From contig CM057829.1 of assembly GCA_030068075.1 (NCBI GenBank), forward strand, positions 84,249,132 to 84,313,131: 64,000 nt of DNA, read 5' to 3'. The notes under the pieces are model-generated. The model saw only the letters and a program-made list of their open reading frames with translations, searched no databases and was not told the DNA's origin. Each line of letters opens with the position of its first letter. Position 1 is the first letter of the stretch. This document shows positions 12,935 to 23,748 of the stretch, in pieces. The DNA is from Paguma larvata (Eukaryota; Chordata; Mammalia; Carnivora; Viverridae). The position numbers and the translations under genes are program-made.

Positions 12935-14945
12935 AGATATATAACATTCAGCATAACCATTTCTACATCTATGGCAAAACCATAGCATTATCAAAACCTC
13001 CTTTATACTGTCCTGTAGTCTTTACAAATTGTGCTGAAAGCAAGACCTAAATTTCACAATGTGCATTCCAATTTTCTATTAAGTGAGAACCCTCTAAAGA
13101 CCACAAAGGGGCCAAATTATCTAAAATATTAAAGGCTTATTATATTTCTACTAAATTATCAATTTTGTAAAACAATTAAACAGGGAAAGCCAATTAGTGT
13201 GAAAGTGGTCTTTAGAGTATAATCATTAGTTAGAAGCTCGTTTGATAAGGTTAGGTCCAAATCTAATAAGTTAAACCCCCAGCAGAACTGTAATAGAGCC
13301 TTCGTGGCGGTTTTTAAGAGTATCACTCTCTAAATAGAAACTGCAAGAAATTAAGGAAATTGAAAAAGAAGTTATTTTTGCTACAATCAACAAAACCTCT
13401 GTAGAGCTATGTCAAGCAAGAATCAGGGTAGTTTTTTAATTATGATCACTAGAAATTTATTTGTACTATGAATCAAAATTATTATTCGTTAGTTTCTTCC
13501 AATAGAGTAAAGGACCACAGGTAAAATAATTATGAACAGAAGAGGCAAATATATAAAATAAAGTAAGTGCTTTCTAACCTTGGGGAAAATGAGAGAACAT
13601 TTATACAGCGAAAGTGCACAAATCTAATATCCATGATCATCACTACACTACAACATTTTTAGCCTCTGGTAACTTTGCCTCATTTATGTTTGGAAAAGAT
13701 CCCTTAAATAAAAATCTTTAAGAAATTAAAGAAGCAAAATGGTATATACAAATATATCTGTTTACATAAGCATAAACTCATCTAAATGTCAAAACAAAAC
13801 TTCTAAGTTACCACTCTAGTCATTTTACACACAGAATGGGACCACTTTCAGAAAAAGAAGATGCAGTCTAGTAAGTGCTACCCATTTCCTTCTTTGAATA
13901 AAGAAAAAACTACCCGATTTAGAATACAAGTTTTTTTAAATATATAAAGCTTGAAATAAGATTGTATTAATTAATTCATTTTTTGTTTCCATTAGATATG
14001 TTGCCACTTAACTGTTACATAAATAGACATGAATGAAAAATGAAAAATTGTAGATCAGAAAAATCATGTTCTCTGTTTATCATTTCCTTCCATCTTTTCA
14101 AATTCTGTTTTTTTTTAATTCTAGAGAGAAAGTAGATAATTTATGTGATTTGATTATCTACCCAGCAGCACATTCACATTCAAAAAAGGACAGATTGGAC
14201 ATGAGGGAACATTGGCTAATGACAATGTCTTCTACATCACCCTACACAAATATGCTTCTCAAATGGTTATAAAAGCATTATCAACAGTTATTTGCCTTTT
14301 CTTATTTCTTTTATTTCTCTATTCTTGCATGTGCATATATGTTATGGTTCACTTTTAAATAATGCTAAAATATAATAGTTTATTTTGACATATTCATTTT
14401 TAAATATCAGTCTTTTTTTACACTAAAGTATTTTCAGTGAATATTTTGTTCCTTTCAGTAACAGTGTTCTAAAGCTACATCTTATTAAAATAGTTGCATA
14501 AATAATGATGCCAGATCCCTCATGTAATTAAAAAATAAAATAAAATGAGCATCTGTTTGTACAAATTCATAATGTGAGTGATAAAACACAGGTTAAAGGT
14601 TAACATAGAAAAAAATTGGACATGCTGTATGAACACAAAATGAATTATTACATGGCTGTGTAATTTTATTGCTACCACTTAGTTAATTATGCTGTATATC
14701 AAACTAATAGTTAAACAGGCAAGCTCCTGCTTCAGTGTCTTAGTCATACAACTATAAATTACTCCATATATCTAGAAATGTTATTAGCCATAAATCTCAC
14801 AGCAAGGTGTAATAACAAAAAAAAACAATTTGCCTCACTACTTGAAAACTTCACAAATGTACTTTTAAAATATATTTCAAAAGAAATCACATTAACCCTG
14901 GCAGCCATAGCTTAATTTAAATACCTCAATATAGACAGGAAAAAA
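12935..14945. other. Unassigned AT-rich sequence
   Basis: No gene or named repeat recognised. The segment around 13080-13320 is less repetitive-looking but has no coding potential. Confidence 0.45.
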
Positions 14946-15620
14946 ATTTTTCCCTTATCTATGGCTGCATAACAAATTTCCTCAAAACTTAAGTGACTAA
15001 AACTACCTTTATTTGCTTGCAGTTCTGCATTTCGGGCAGTGACAGCTCATCTATGTCCTTCATGGTATCAACAGGGTGGCTTTCCTGGGGCTGGACAATC
15101 TACTTCTTATGTTATTTCATTTATTATTATTACTTTTTTAAAGACTGAAAGACAGAGTGTGAGCAGGGGGAAGGGTAAAGGGAAAGAAAGAGAATCTTAA
15201 TGCAGGGCTCGGTCCCTCAACCCCTGGAATCATGACCCTGGGATCATGATCTGAACCAAAATCAAGTGTCAGAAGCTCAACCGACTGAGCCGCCCAGGCA
15301 CCCTGGGACAATCTACTTTTTAAATGGCCTCTCTCACACTTCTGGAAAATTAGTGCAAGCTGCCAACTAAAAACTCAGCTGAGGTTGCTGTCTAGGGTCT
15401 TCAGTTATTCTTTATGTGGTCTCTGCAGTTGAGTAGATTGGACTCCACACAGTATGGAAGAGGGAGCTTCAGGATAGTCAAACTTTTTAAGAGTTGGCTA
15501 GTAGCAGGCACACCTTTGATTCTTCTGCATTCTATTAGTTAAAGCAGGTCACGAGCCAACTCAGATTGATGGGAGGGGGCTTTACAGGTGTATGAATACT
15601 GAGACTCTAAAACAATATTC
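14946..15620 (-). repeat. Ancient MaLR-like LTR relic, antisense, split by a SINE
   Basis: The start (tatggctgcataacaaattt, cttaagtgactaaaact) is the reverse complement of a MaLR/MLT-type LTR 3' end. The far part (cattctattagttaaagcag, gagccaactcagattgatgg) fits the same class of old repeat. It is interrupted by the SINE at 15093-15318. The exact family is uncertain. Confidence 0.5.
15093..15318 (-). mobile_element. CAN SINE, older type, antisense
   Basis: Ends in ccgactgagccgcccaggca, the reverse complement of the SINE head. It is flanked by a 13-bp duplication ggacaatctactt at 15093-15105 and 15306-15318, so it inserted into the older LTR-like repeat. Confidence 0.92.
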
Positions 15621-15929
15621 TACTTCAACAAATAATTGCCTATACAGTTTCCAAAAGTGAAAAGCAGAAAGTGTGCTTCTTGTTAATATCAATTTCAACT
15701 TAATATAAATACCTATATGTGCCTGAATTTTCCAAGAATTTATCGAGGTAGCTAACCTTAAATATCCTTTCCTAGAGCAAGAATCTATGTATTTTATCTA
15801 TATTCCCCATCTAATTAATTTTTTTTAGCTCTACTCATCACTGTGTAGAATTAGCTCAGCTGGTAGGAAAAGGAAGCTGATGTAGCCACTAGGGTCCTGT
15901 TACTTGAGATGTAGTAATGTCTATGTCCT

Positions 15930-16099
15930 CTTTTTTATTAGGGCAGGAAGGGGCAGAAGGAGAGAGAGAAAGAATCTTAAGCAATCTCCACACGCAGTAT
16001 GGAGCCCAACATGGGGCTCAGTCTCATGAGTCTGAGATCATGACCTGACCTAAAATCAAGAGTTGGATGCTTAATTGACTAAGCCACCCAGGTACCCCA
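15930..16099 (-). mobile_element. CAN SINE, older type, antisense
   Basis: Reverse complement of an older carnivore SINE. The head reads taagccacccaggtacccc at the right end. The body includes aaaatcaagagttggatgct. A clear target duplication was not found. Confidence 0.85.
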
Positions 16100-16554
16100 A
16101 TCCTCCTTATCAGATTACACATGCACTCAGGGTAAAGTCTCCCACATCCTATCCTATAATATGTGATACTTTTATACCCATGAAAGCAGTAATGATCTTG
16201 AGATAAATCCTTTCTTTAAAAAATAATTCCTTAGAATTTTATGCTGTAAAAAATTTAAATGGTATATTTAAGTATAAATACTCATGTATGGTAATTTACT
16301 TGATGAAGTTAAAAATGTCCACCAATTTTCAAGATTCAAAAACTTGAACAATAATAATAGCTGTCAGTTTTTAGTCCAAACAATGCAGGTCATATTGAGG
16401 CAAAGTCATTGGCAAAACTGAAAGTTACTTGAGTGGAAGGTGTTGCAAAACAAAGGGAGCATATAAAATATGAGAATGCAACAGAAGTTGGGAGAGGTGA
16501 GTGAGAGGTGAAGTGAGAGTTAATACCAAGAGAAAAGCTGTAAAGAAATTTATG
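16100..16554. other. Unassigned sequence
   Basis: No gene or repeat recognised. Includes a purine-rich gtgagaggtgaagtgagag stretch. Confidence 0.4.
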
Positions 16555-16959
16555 ACATCTAACATTTATTTTTTAATTTTATTTATTTTTTAATTTATTT
16601 AGTTCTTCTTTTAAAGTTTATTTATTTTGCGGCACCTGGGTGGCTTAGTCGGTTAAACAGCTGACTTCGGCTCAGGTCATGATCTCATTCGTGAGTTCGA
16701 GCCCCGCGTCGGGCTCTGTGCTGACAGCTCAGAGCTTGAAGCCTGTTTCAGATTCTGTGTCTCCTTCTCTCTCTGCCCTTCCCCCACTCACACTCTGTCT
16801 CTCTTTCTCTCTCAACAATAAATAAACATTAAAAAATTAAAAAAATAAATAAAGTTTATTTATTTTGAGAGAGAGAGTGTGTGTGGGGAAGGAGCAGAGA
16901 GAGGTGGAGGGAGACAATCCTAAGCCAACTCTGTGCTGTCGATGTTACATCTAACATTT
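16555..16959 (-). mobile_element. 5'-truncated CAN SINE, antisense, host of a nested SINE
   Basis: A minus-strand SINE keeps only its tail and CT region (16568-16629 and 16868-16946) and lacks the tRNA head. The duplication acatctaacattt at 16555-16567 and 16947-16959 bounds it. It was later split by a second SINE on the plus strand. Confidence 0.88.
16613..16867 (+). mobile_element. CAN SINE, felid type, nested in another SINE
   Basis: Full-length copy from 16630 (cggcacctgggtggcttag) through B box gttcgagccccgcg to the aataaataaacatt tail. It is flanked by a perfect 17-bp duplication aaagtttatttattttg at 16613-16629 and 16851-16867, which is the tail of the older antisense SINE. Confidence 0.96.
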
Positions 16960-17065
16960 TTTGAGCACATGTTTGTATCAAGCACATTATTTATATCATT
17001 TTCCAACTTAAAATAATCAACCACCACTTACAATACTTATACAGAGGAATGAAGAGAAAGAGATG
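16960..17065 (-). repeat. MIR/L2-like relic, antisense
   Basis: ttgagcacatgtttgtatca followed by a diverged match to the MIR/L2 shared 3' region (agcacattatttatatcatt). It is short and diverged. Confidence 0.45.
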
Positions 17066-17219
17066 AGTAGACGCAATAACTGGCCAACTGGAAGAACAGT
17101 CTGAGTGAAGCCCACGGGCACGGTAATTGCTTGAGGCTTAAGCCTCAGCATTCCCTATATCATTATTAGCGCATGCAACTAGAATGGATTAGAAAGTATA
17201 ACTGGCAATACTAGAGAAA

Positions 17220-17560
17220 CTCAAGGAATATGGTAACTAATTTGTGGGAGTGGGTAAAGGGTTCGGATTAAGACACAATGAGTTTGGGTGACATAGTAGC
17301 TAGTGCGAATACATGATACGTTAGGTTGGTATAGAAATTGGGAATGAATACTTGACAAGAGATATTGATTAGAGAAACATAACATAGGGTTTCAAAAACA
17401 AAATCATTTAGTAAAGGGAAGAAAGTAGAAGTAAAAACAAAATTGCAAAGGGTCCTCATGGAGGAAAACATGATTTACAAGGAGAGAAAGAGGAGGTGTG
17501 AGTGAAAAGAAAGATTGTAAAAATAGGAAAAGAACAAATAACACCAAGGATGTATAGAAA
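17220..17560 (-). repeat. Possible L2 fragment, antisense
   Basis: Weak resemblance to the reverse complement of the L2 3' ORF region, for example gagagaaagaggaggtgtga. The 67-aa ORF here (17268-17471) has no recognised domain. Confidence 0.3.
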
Positions 17561-18169
17561 TGTGGCCATTAGGTACAATTAGAACTGAGGAAGGATGACA
17601 AACACTGCCTGTTTAATTTTCATTTTAGAGCAATAGCTTCTGAGTGATTCATTTGTATGTGTTTTTCTAATATGTCTTTATGGCAACACCTTAGTTAGAT
17701 AATTTACTAATTCTATTTCTCAGGGAGTGGTTTCCATGATGTATTTCTCTAATGGAAGTACTATCCCATATACTACAAATATTTTAGCAAACTTAATTTT
17801 AGTTTAATTATGCAATTAAAACACTTCCTGACAATAACATACTGACTATACATAAAATAATCTGTATTTTCTTACACTGTACAAACAATAACCTGAGTAA
17901 CAGCATTACACAATTAAAAACAAAGGCATACAATGAAGAATATTCTATCATTTTCCCTAAAAAATAACAGCTTCATGATCTTGATCTTTGATATCTATTA
18001 GGACAAATTAGCCCCATAGAGTATTTGGCATAAGATAGCTTTCATTGAAAGTCTACTATTTGCATTTAAAAACCATAATTATTATTTAGGTATTGTTCTG
18101 TACTATTTAAAAACATTTTAAAATATATTTCTTAAAGAAATATTAAGCATGTACTATAAATACCAGTCA
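17561..18169. other. Unassigned AT-rich sequence
   Basis: No gene or repeat recognised. Confidence 0.4.
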
Positions 18170-18360
18170 TAGTTCTAAGTTCTCTACACGTATTACCTTA
18201 TTTTCATCTTCACAAAACTCCTATGAGGTAAATACTGTTGCTATCTGCATTTAATAAGGAAAGAATCTTAGGCTCAGGAAAGTGAAGATTTGCCCAAGGA
18301 TTCAGAACAAGAGAGAGGTAGAATCAGTGTTCAAATTCAGGCTGTACCCACACAGACAGG
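18170..18360 (-). repeat. MIR, antisense
   Basis: Contains the reverse-complement MIR core: cctatgaggtaaatactgtt, gaaagaatcttaggctcagg, then atttgcccaaggattcagaa and attcaggctgt. Old and diverged. Confidence 0.8.
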
Positions 18361-19926
18361 ATAATATCTCAAACGACAAAGTGAACTGGCCTCTTAATTG
18401 CCGTGCCTGAGAATTGAGAGGCAAGTATAACCCTCAGTTAAGTCATGTATGTAGTTACAAAGATACCTTGAAGAGCCTCTGGAGTATTTGCTTGACATAC
18501 ATTAGAGAAGTTCCTCAATACTCAGAGAACCTAGTAAGAAATTGTCTTAAAGATCTAGAAACCAAAGACTTCATCAGAGAAGCTGCCATCTGGGGACACT
18601 TACCATAGAAATGAGGTTCCTCTGCCCTTCCATACATTCTTGCCTGGTAGAACAGAATCCCACAAGCCTGTGAAAGACCCACGCCTTCAGTCTGTTTGAA
18701 CATAGACTTTAAGTACTTCTGATAAGGCTGAAGAATTCACACAGGACTAAAGAATAAATCAATAAAATAAGTTCTCAGAAAATGTTCATGGGAAACAATA
18801 ATCCTCATGCTTGCCCTTCACGACCATAACTAATCTCTACAAATCTCCAGTGCGCGATGACCCCGCCTAACCCCTAGTTCTCTATTTCATCCTTAACAGT
18901 GTCTTATTTCTTGATCCTGTGACCTACACTGGTCTGGCCTCAAACAGACAAAGAAGATCTGTAATAAAATTATGAATAAATTAAATGGATAGTGCATAAT
19001 ATCTAACAACATTAAATGGCTTATGTATCTACATTTTTTAAAACAGAAACTCATTTTTTATCTTCCGATAAAAGTTATGTGTTTATTCATTGAAAATAAG
19101 TTTAAAAAGTTTAAAATCTCTATAACACTACTCTATGGTTTGTCTCTTTAACTGCTAAAGTAAATTTAGCACATATTTTTAGACTTAGAAAAATACACAC
19201 ATAGGCACACACATGCATTTGAGTGCTTATTTAACTCAACAGATACACGTATCTTAAAAGGCTGCATAGTTTACTACGGTCTCCATTTGCTCCATTTTTA
19301 AAGAAATTTAATGTACACTGAAGGCATACATTATTTGAGCAATCTGATAAGAGGTTTTTCGATAAGTATTTTTTAACTAGTTGTAGAGTAATTATGTGTA
19401 AATATCTTTGGATATACATATTTGTACATTTCTAAAATCCTCTTATTTAATATTTTACATATATTGTTAAATTATTCTTTTAACTTGGACTAATGTACCT
19501 TTCCATTACCATTGTTTTCAAGGGAACCTATACTTATACCTGTGCAAACAATGGACATTAATCATCTTTTCAAATGTTTCAATATTCTTTTGTTCATTTC
19601 AGAGGGATTTTGAAAGTCATAAGCAGTAAAGAAATGGAACGACTGACATTCTAAACAGAAGTCAGGAGAATTTGTTACACTTATTCGAAACACCTTTACA
19701 ATTCTAATTCATCTTTTCTTTAAAAACATCAAATTAAGCAATTTTGTGATTCGGATAAAAAGCGTATTTCATCCGAGAGTGCTGCTAAAGGACACAGGGC
19801 TTCTAAATACTTTCTCACTGTAAAAAGGACACGGGATATTCCTGTTTATACCTTTACTAAAAGTTTATCAGACTTTTATACATGCTTTTAATATGTGGAC
19901 AATCAAAGCATCAACATCCTTGAGGT
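18361..19926. other. Unassigned sequence
   Basis: No gene recognised. Short ORFs at 18414-18703 and 19231-19419 lack domains. A C-rich patch at 18785-18960 was considered as possible mitochondrial insertion and rejected. Confidence 0.4.
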
Positions 19927-20173
19927 AAAGATATTCTAAATGGGGCGCCTGGGTGGCTCAGTTGGTTGAGCGGCGGACTTCGGCTCAGGTCAGATTTCAC
20001 TGTCTGTGAGTTCGAGCCCCGCATCCGGCTCTGTGTTGACGGCTCGGAGCCTGGAGCCTGCTTCAGATTCTGTATCTCCCTCTCTCTCTGCCCTTCTCCT
20101 GCTCATACTCTGTCTCTATGTCTCTCAAAAGTAAATAAACGTTAAAAAAATAAAAAAAAAGATATTCTAAATG
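19927..20173 (+). mobile_element. CAN SINE, felid type
   Basis: Starts ggggcgcctgggtggctcag at about 19942 and has a B box gttcgagccccgcatcc. It is full length with an A-rich tail. A perfect 16-bp duplication aaagatattctaaatg lies at 19927-19942 and 20158-20173. The intact duplication and low divergence suggest a relatively young copy. Confidence 0.97.
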
Positions 20174-20689
20174 TATATCTTTATTTATGGGAAAATGTTA
20201 GCATCCCGAATTTGTACAAATGAAATCAGGATGATAAAACTTTTGCACTGCAACCAGGCAGTGCTGTTACAGGAATGCCTAGAGTAGAAACCTGTTACCT
20301 AAAGGCAGACACAAACATGCTCCAACTTCAGTAGAAGATGTTATAGCAACTTCTCCCCTGAGTGTAGCTGTTATTGTTCCAAAGCAAATACTAATGAAAA
20401 CTTCCAAGAAAAGAATTGCCGAGTGAAAAAAGAAAAGAGCCAAAAACAAAGTAAGACAAGGTGTTTCTGTACAATGCCTTGGATAGACTTCAATCATTTG
20501 TTCCTTTTGACATCCTTTGATATGTGTATATATATATATTATCTGTACTTATATTAATTTTGTATACACAAAATATAAATACACATAAGCAAGAATAACA
20601 TAGTATATACATAAGCACATGTAAAGATATAAAATAAATGAACATATACACATAAGTATATATCTATAAATAATATATTTATGTAACAC
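20174..20689. other. Unassigned, very AT-rich to the right
   Basis: No gene. From about 20520 the sequence becomes TA/CA-rich (tatatatatatatt and similar), and the 93-aa minus-strand ORF at 20554-20835 is a product of this composition. Confidence 0.45.
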
Positions 20690-20702
20690 ATGTATATATT
20701 TT

Positions 20703-21710
20703 CCAATTTTTTGAGGAATAGTTGACAGATATAATTTATGTATTTGAAGTATACAATGTGATTATTTGATATGTGTATACATTGTACAATAATTATCAAG
20801 GTCAAGATAATTAACATATCCATGACCTCACACAATTCTTTTTTTTTTTTTGTAGTGAGAATGTTTAAGGTCTACCCTAAGCAAATTTCAAGTACATAAT
20901 GCTGTATTATTAACTATAATCACAATAGTGAACATTAGACCTTAAGAACGTATTCATCTCATAACTAAAAAATTGTACCCTTTGACCTACATCCTCCATT
21001 TACCCCTTACCCCAAGCCCCTGGCAACTACCATTCTATTATTTCTATAAAATTGTTTGCTTGGTTGGTTTTTAGACTTTACATGTAAGTGTAACCGTATG
21101 ATACTTGTCTTTCTCTTTCTGGCTTATTTCACTTAGTACAATGCCCTCTAGTATCATTTATGTTGCTGCGAATAACAGGATTCCTTTTCCTTTACTTTTA
21201 TTTCCTTTTATGTTGGCTGAATAATTTCCATTGTGGTGCAGTTTCTTTATCCATCCATGCATCAAATGGCATTTAAGTAGTTTTCATGTTTTGGTTATTG
21301 TGAATAATGTGGCAAATTAACATGGGAATGCAGATATCTCCTTGAGATATTGATCTCTTTTCTTTCAAATATGTACTCAGGAGTGGGCTTGTTGGATTAT
21401 ACGGTAGTTTGAGTTTTACTTTTGTGAGGAACTGCCCTAATGTTTTCCCTAACCCCAGTTTACATCCCCACCAATGGTGAGAAAGAGTTTGCATTATTCT
21501 ACACCCTCACTAACATTTTTTAACTCTTTTGTTTTGATAATACTCATCATAACAGATGTGATGTCTTATGTGGTTTTGACTGCATTTCTCTAATGATAAG
21601 TTACACGGAGCATTTGTTCCTGTACCTATTGGCCATTTGTATGTCTTTGGAAAATTGTCTGTTCAGATCCTTTTCCCACTTGTAAATTAGTTTTGCTTTT
21701 TTGTTATTGA
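20703..21710 (-). pseudogene. L1 ORF2 C-terminus and 3'UTR relic
   Basis: Minus-strand translation at 21273-21494 contains LSHHWWGCKLGLGKTLGQFL and later SISQGDICIPM, matching the C-terminal part of the L1 ORF2 protein beyond the reverse transcriptase domain. The left part (gaggaatagttgacagat, atatccatgacctcaca) is the 3'UTR in reverse. There are many stops and indels, so it is not functional. Confidence 0.88.
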
Positions 21711-21992
21711 TTTGCAGATGGAATGATTTTATATATAGAAAACCCCAAAGATTCAACCAAGAAAACTGTTAGAACAATAAATGAATTATGTTAAGTTGCA
21801 GGATAAAAGTTAATGTACAAAATTAGTTATATTTCCATACACTAATGAAAAACCATTTGAAAGATAAATTAAGAGAGCAATCTCATTTGCAGTAGCATCG
21901 GATATAAAACACTTAAGTATAAATTTAACAGTAGAGATGAAAGAACTGTACACTGAAAACTATAAGACATTGGTGAAAGAAATTAAAAACAA
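21711..21992 (+). pseudogene. L1 ORF2 reverse transcriptase relic (left half)
   Basis: Begins tttgcagatggaatgatttt, translating FADGMILYIENPKDSTKKT. This is the L1 RT catalytic motif FADD with the second Asp changed to Gly. It runs on through the region after the RT palm until it is cut by the inserted L1 piece at 21993. The family role is target-primed reverse transcription. This copy is dead. Confidence 0.85.
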
Positions 21993-22415
21993 TGAGGTTG
22001 CTAATGTTTGTAATTAGTTGTTTTACAAATTTGGGTGCTCCCGGATTCGGCGCATAGATATTTATAATTGTTAGCTCTTCCTACTGGATGGTCCCTAAGA
22101 CTATTATATAATGTCCTTCTTTATCTCTTATTACATCGTTCATTTTAAAGTCTAATTTGTCTGATATAAGTGTGGCTACTCCGACTTTCTTCTGACTTCC
22201 AGTAGCGTGGTAGATAGTTCCCATCCCCTCACTTTCAATCTGAAGGTGTCTTCAGGTTTAAGATGAGTTTCTTGAAGACAGCAAATAGATGGGTCTTGTT
22301 TTTTAATCCATTCTGTTACCCTGTGTCTTTTGATTGGCACATTTAGTCCATTTACATTCAGTGTTACTATTGAAAAATATGGGCTTATAGTCACTGTATT
22401 ATCTGTAAGTTTCAT
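21993..22415 (-). pseudogene. L1 ORF2 endonuclease domain fragment
   Basis: The ORF2 start is probably MKLTDNTV at 22415. The apurinic endonuclease-like domain shows LNVNGLN, with the conserved Asn, and QETHL, with the conserved Glu, in one frame. After a shift near a G4 run at about 22225-22235 it continues as NIYAPNPGAPKF, which includes the YAPN element, and KQLITNISNL, which stops at the insert edge. In the family this domain nicks target DNA. The fragment has no reverse transcriptase and a frameshift, so it is inactive. Confidence 0.88.
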
Positions 22416-22462
22416 GTTTGTAAGGCTGTCTCTGGCAGTTTGTGTTCTTTGCAACCTTTCCT

Positions 22463-23356
22463 TCATAGAGTGCCCCTCAGGATCTCTTGTAGTCCTGGCT
22501 TATTTGTGATAAATTCTTTCAGTTTTTGTTTGTTGGGAAAAATCTTGATCTCTCTTTCTATTCTGAATGACAGGATAGCCGGATACAGAATTCTTGGTTG
22601 CATGTCCTTCTTGCTCATCACATTGAAGATATCCTGCCATTCCTTTCTGGCTTGCCAAGTTTCTGTAGATAAGTCTGCTACTACCCTTATATGTCTCCCT
22701 TTGTATGTTAGGGTTCTTTTGTCCCTAGCTGCTTTCAGGATTCTCTCCCTGTCTTTGTATTTTGCCAGCTTCACTATGATGTGCCGTGCAGAAGGTCTAT
22801 TCAAGTTACGTCTGAGGGGAGTTCTCTGTACCTCTTGGATTTCCATGTCCATTTCCTTCCTCATGTTGGGGAAGTTCTCAGCAATGATTTGTTCAAGAAC
22901 CCCTTCGACTCCTTTTCTCTCTCTTCTTCCTCTGGAACTCCTATGATACGGATATTGTTTCTTTTGAGTGCATCGCTCAGCTCTCGAATTCTCCTTTCCT
23001 GTTCCTGGATCAGCTTCTCTCTCTTTTTATCTGCTTCCTCTTTTTCAATGATTTTATCTTCTAATGCACTAACTCTTTCCTCTACCTCTTCAATCCGTGC
23101 TGTGGCTGCTTCCAATTTCCCTTGTATTTCTTCCAAGGTCTTTTTTAATTCTTCCTGACTGTTTTTTAAGGTCCTTGAACTCTGCCGCACGGGACCCCTT
23201 GCATTCATCTAAGCTTTTTTCAAGGCCAGCGATTAGTTTTATGATTATCATTCTATATTCATGTTCTGTTATGTTGCTTATATCTGTTTTCATTAATTCT
23301 TGAGCTGTCACTGCTTCTTGTAGATTCCTTTGAGGAGAATTCTTCCATTTCGTCAA
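22463..23356 (-). pseudogene. L1 ORF1 (RNA-binding chaperone), frameshifted
   Basis: Encodes the L1 ORF1 protein order in three frames. The N-terminus is TKWKNSPQ...ELMKTDISNI. Next is a coiled coil around EEIQGKLEAATARIEEVEER, then the RNA-binding core with NNIRIIGVPEEEE, and a C-terminal domain ending near LQEILRGTL. The expected start ATG reads TTG (minus strand, 23356-23354). A shift at the A-run near 23164-23169 and another near the G-run at about 22900-22910 break the frame. In the family the protein forms trimers that coat L1 RNA in the cytoplasm. Only a few lesions are visible, so the copy is younger than its host L1, but it cannot make a full protein. Confidence 0.9.
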
Positions 23357-23731
23357 CAGGAAAACAGATCCAGGCAGCAATCTCCACTTGGCATCAGTCG
23401 TTCCTGCTGATATGTTGGGGGGGGGCATGGTTTGGTGTAGGCGGGTTCCGCCTCCACTGCTGCAGGGATGGCTTTTGGGGTGACTTCCTGGCTTGTGAGA
23501 CAACAATGGCCTCTCTCCAGTCCCTTGCCACCAGTCCTGGAGTCTTTATTTGCCCCTTTATTTCTGTTCTCTCTCCACCATGGACGTCGGCCTAGTGCGG
23601 TTCACTGGACGGTGACGCGGCCGTCTGCTACCCCCGATTTCACTGTAATTGTGCCGGGGTTAAGAGGTGCTCTGCAGGCGGTGCCACCTGGGGCTGCCTG
23701 GGTCCCTGCTGCCAGTCCCGGCGGCACGCCA
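23357..23731 (-). promoter_or_regulatory. L1 5'UTR remnant, CpG-rich
   Basis: Lies directly upstream of ORF1 (minus orientation) and is the most CpG-rich stretch of the window (gacgtcgg, gacgcggccgtc, ccggcggcacgcc). A G10 run lies at 23416-23425. In the family the 5'UTR holds the internal RNA polymerase II promoter. Whether this copy is complete or active cannot be read from sequence. Two ORFs within it on the plus strand are composition artefacts. Confidence 0.7.
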
Positions 23732-23748
23732 AAAGAAATTAAAAACAA

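Larger units (their letters stand above)
21976..23748 (-). mobile_element. 5' portion of an L1 (5'UTR-ORF1-ORF2 start), 3' end absent
   Basis: A 1739-bp insert (21993-23731) lies between perfect 17-bp copies of aaagaaattaaaaacaa at 21976-21992 and 23732-23748. It is antisense: CpG-rich 5'UTR at the right, ORF1, then the first ~130 codons of ORF2 up to the left duplication. There is no 3'UTR and no poly(A)/poly(T) tract at the left edge. Ordinary L1 insertions lose the 5' end and keep the 3' end; this one is the opposite. Explanations include twin priming with almost no 3' segment, or internal priming on the RNA. Confidence 0.88.

Noticed and set aside
18785..18960. C-rich patch considered as a nuclear mitochondrial insertion
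   Set aside because: No recognisable mitochondrial gene order, tRNA or protein reading frame.
22440..22946. 168-aa plus-strand ORF, the longest in the window
   Set aside because: Exactly antisense to L1 ORF1, whose minus-strand frames carry real motifs (NNIRIIGVPEE and the coiled coil).
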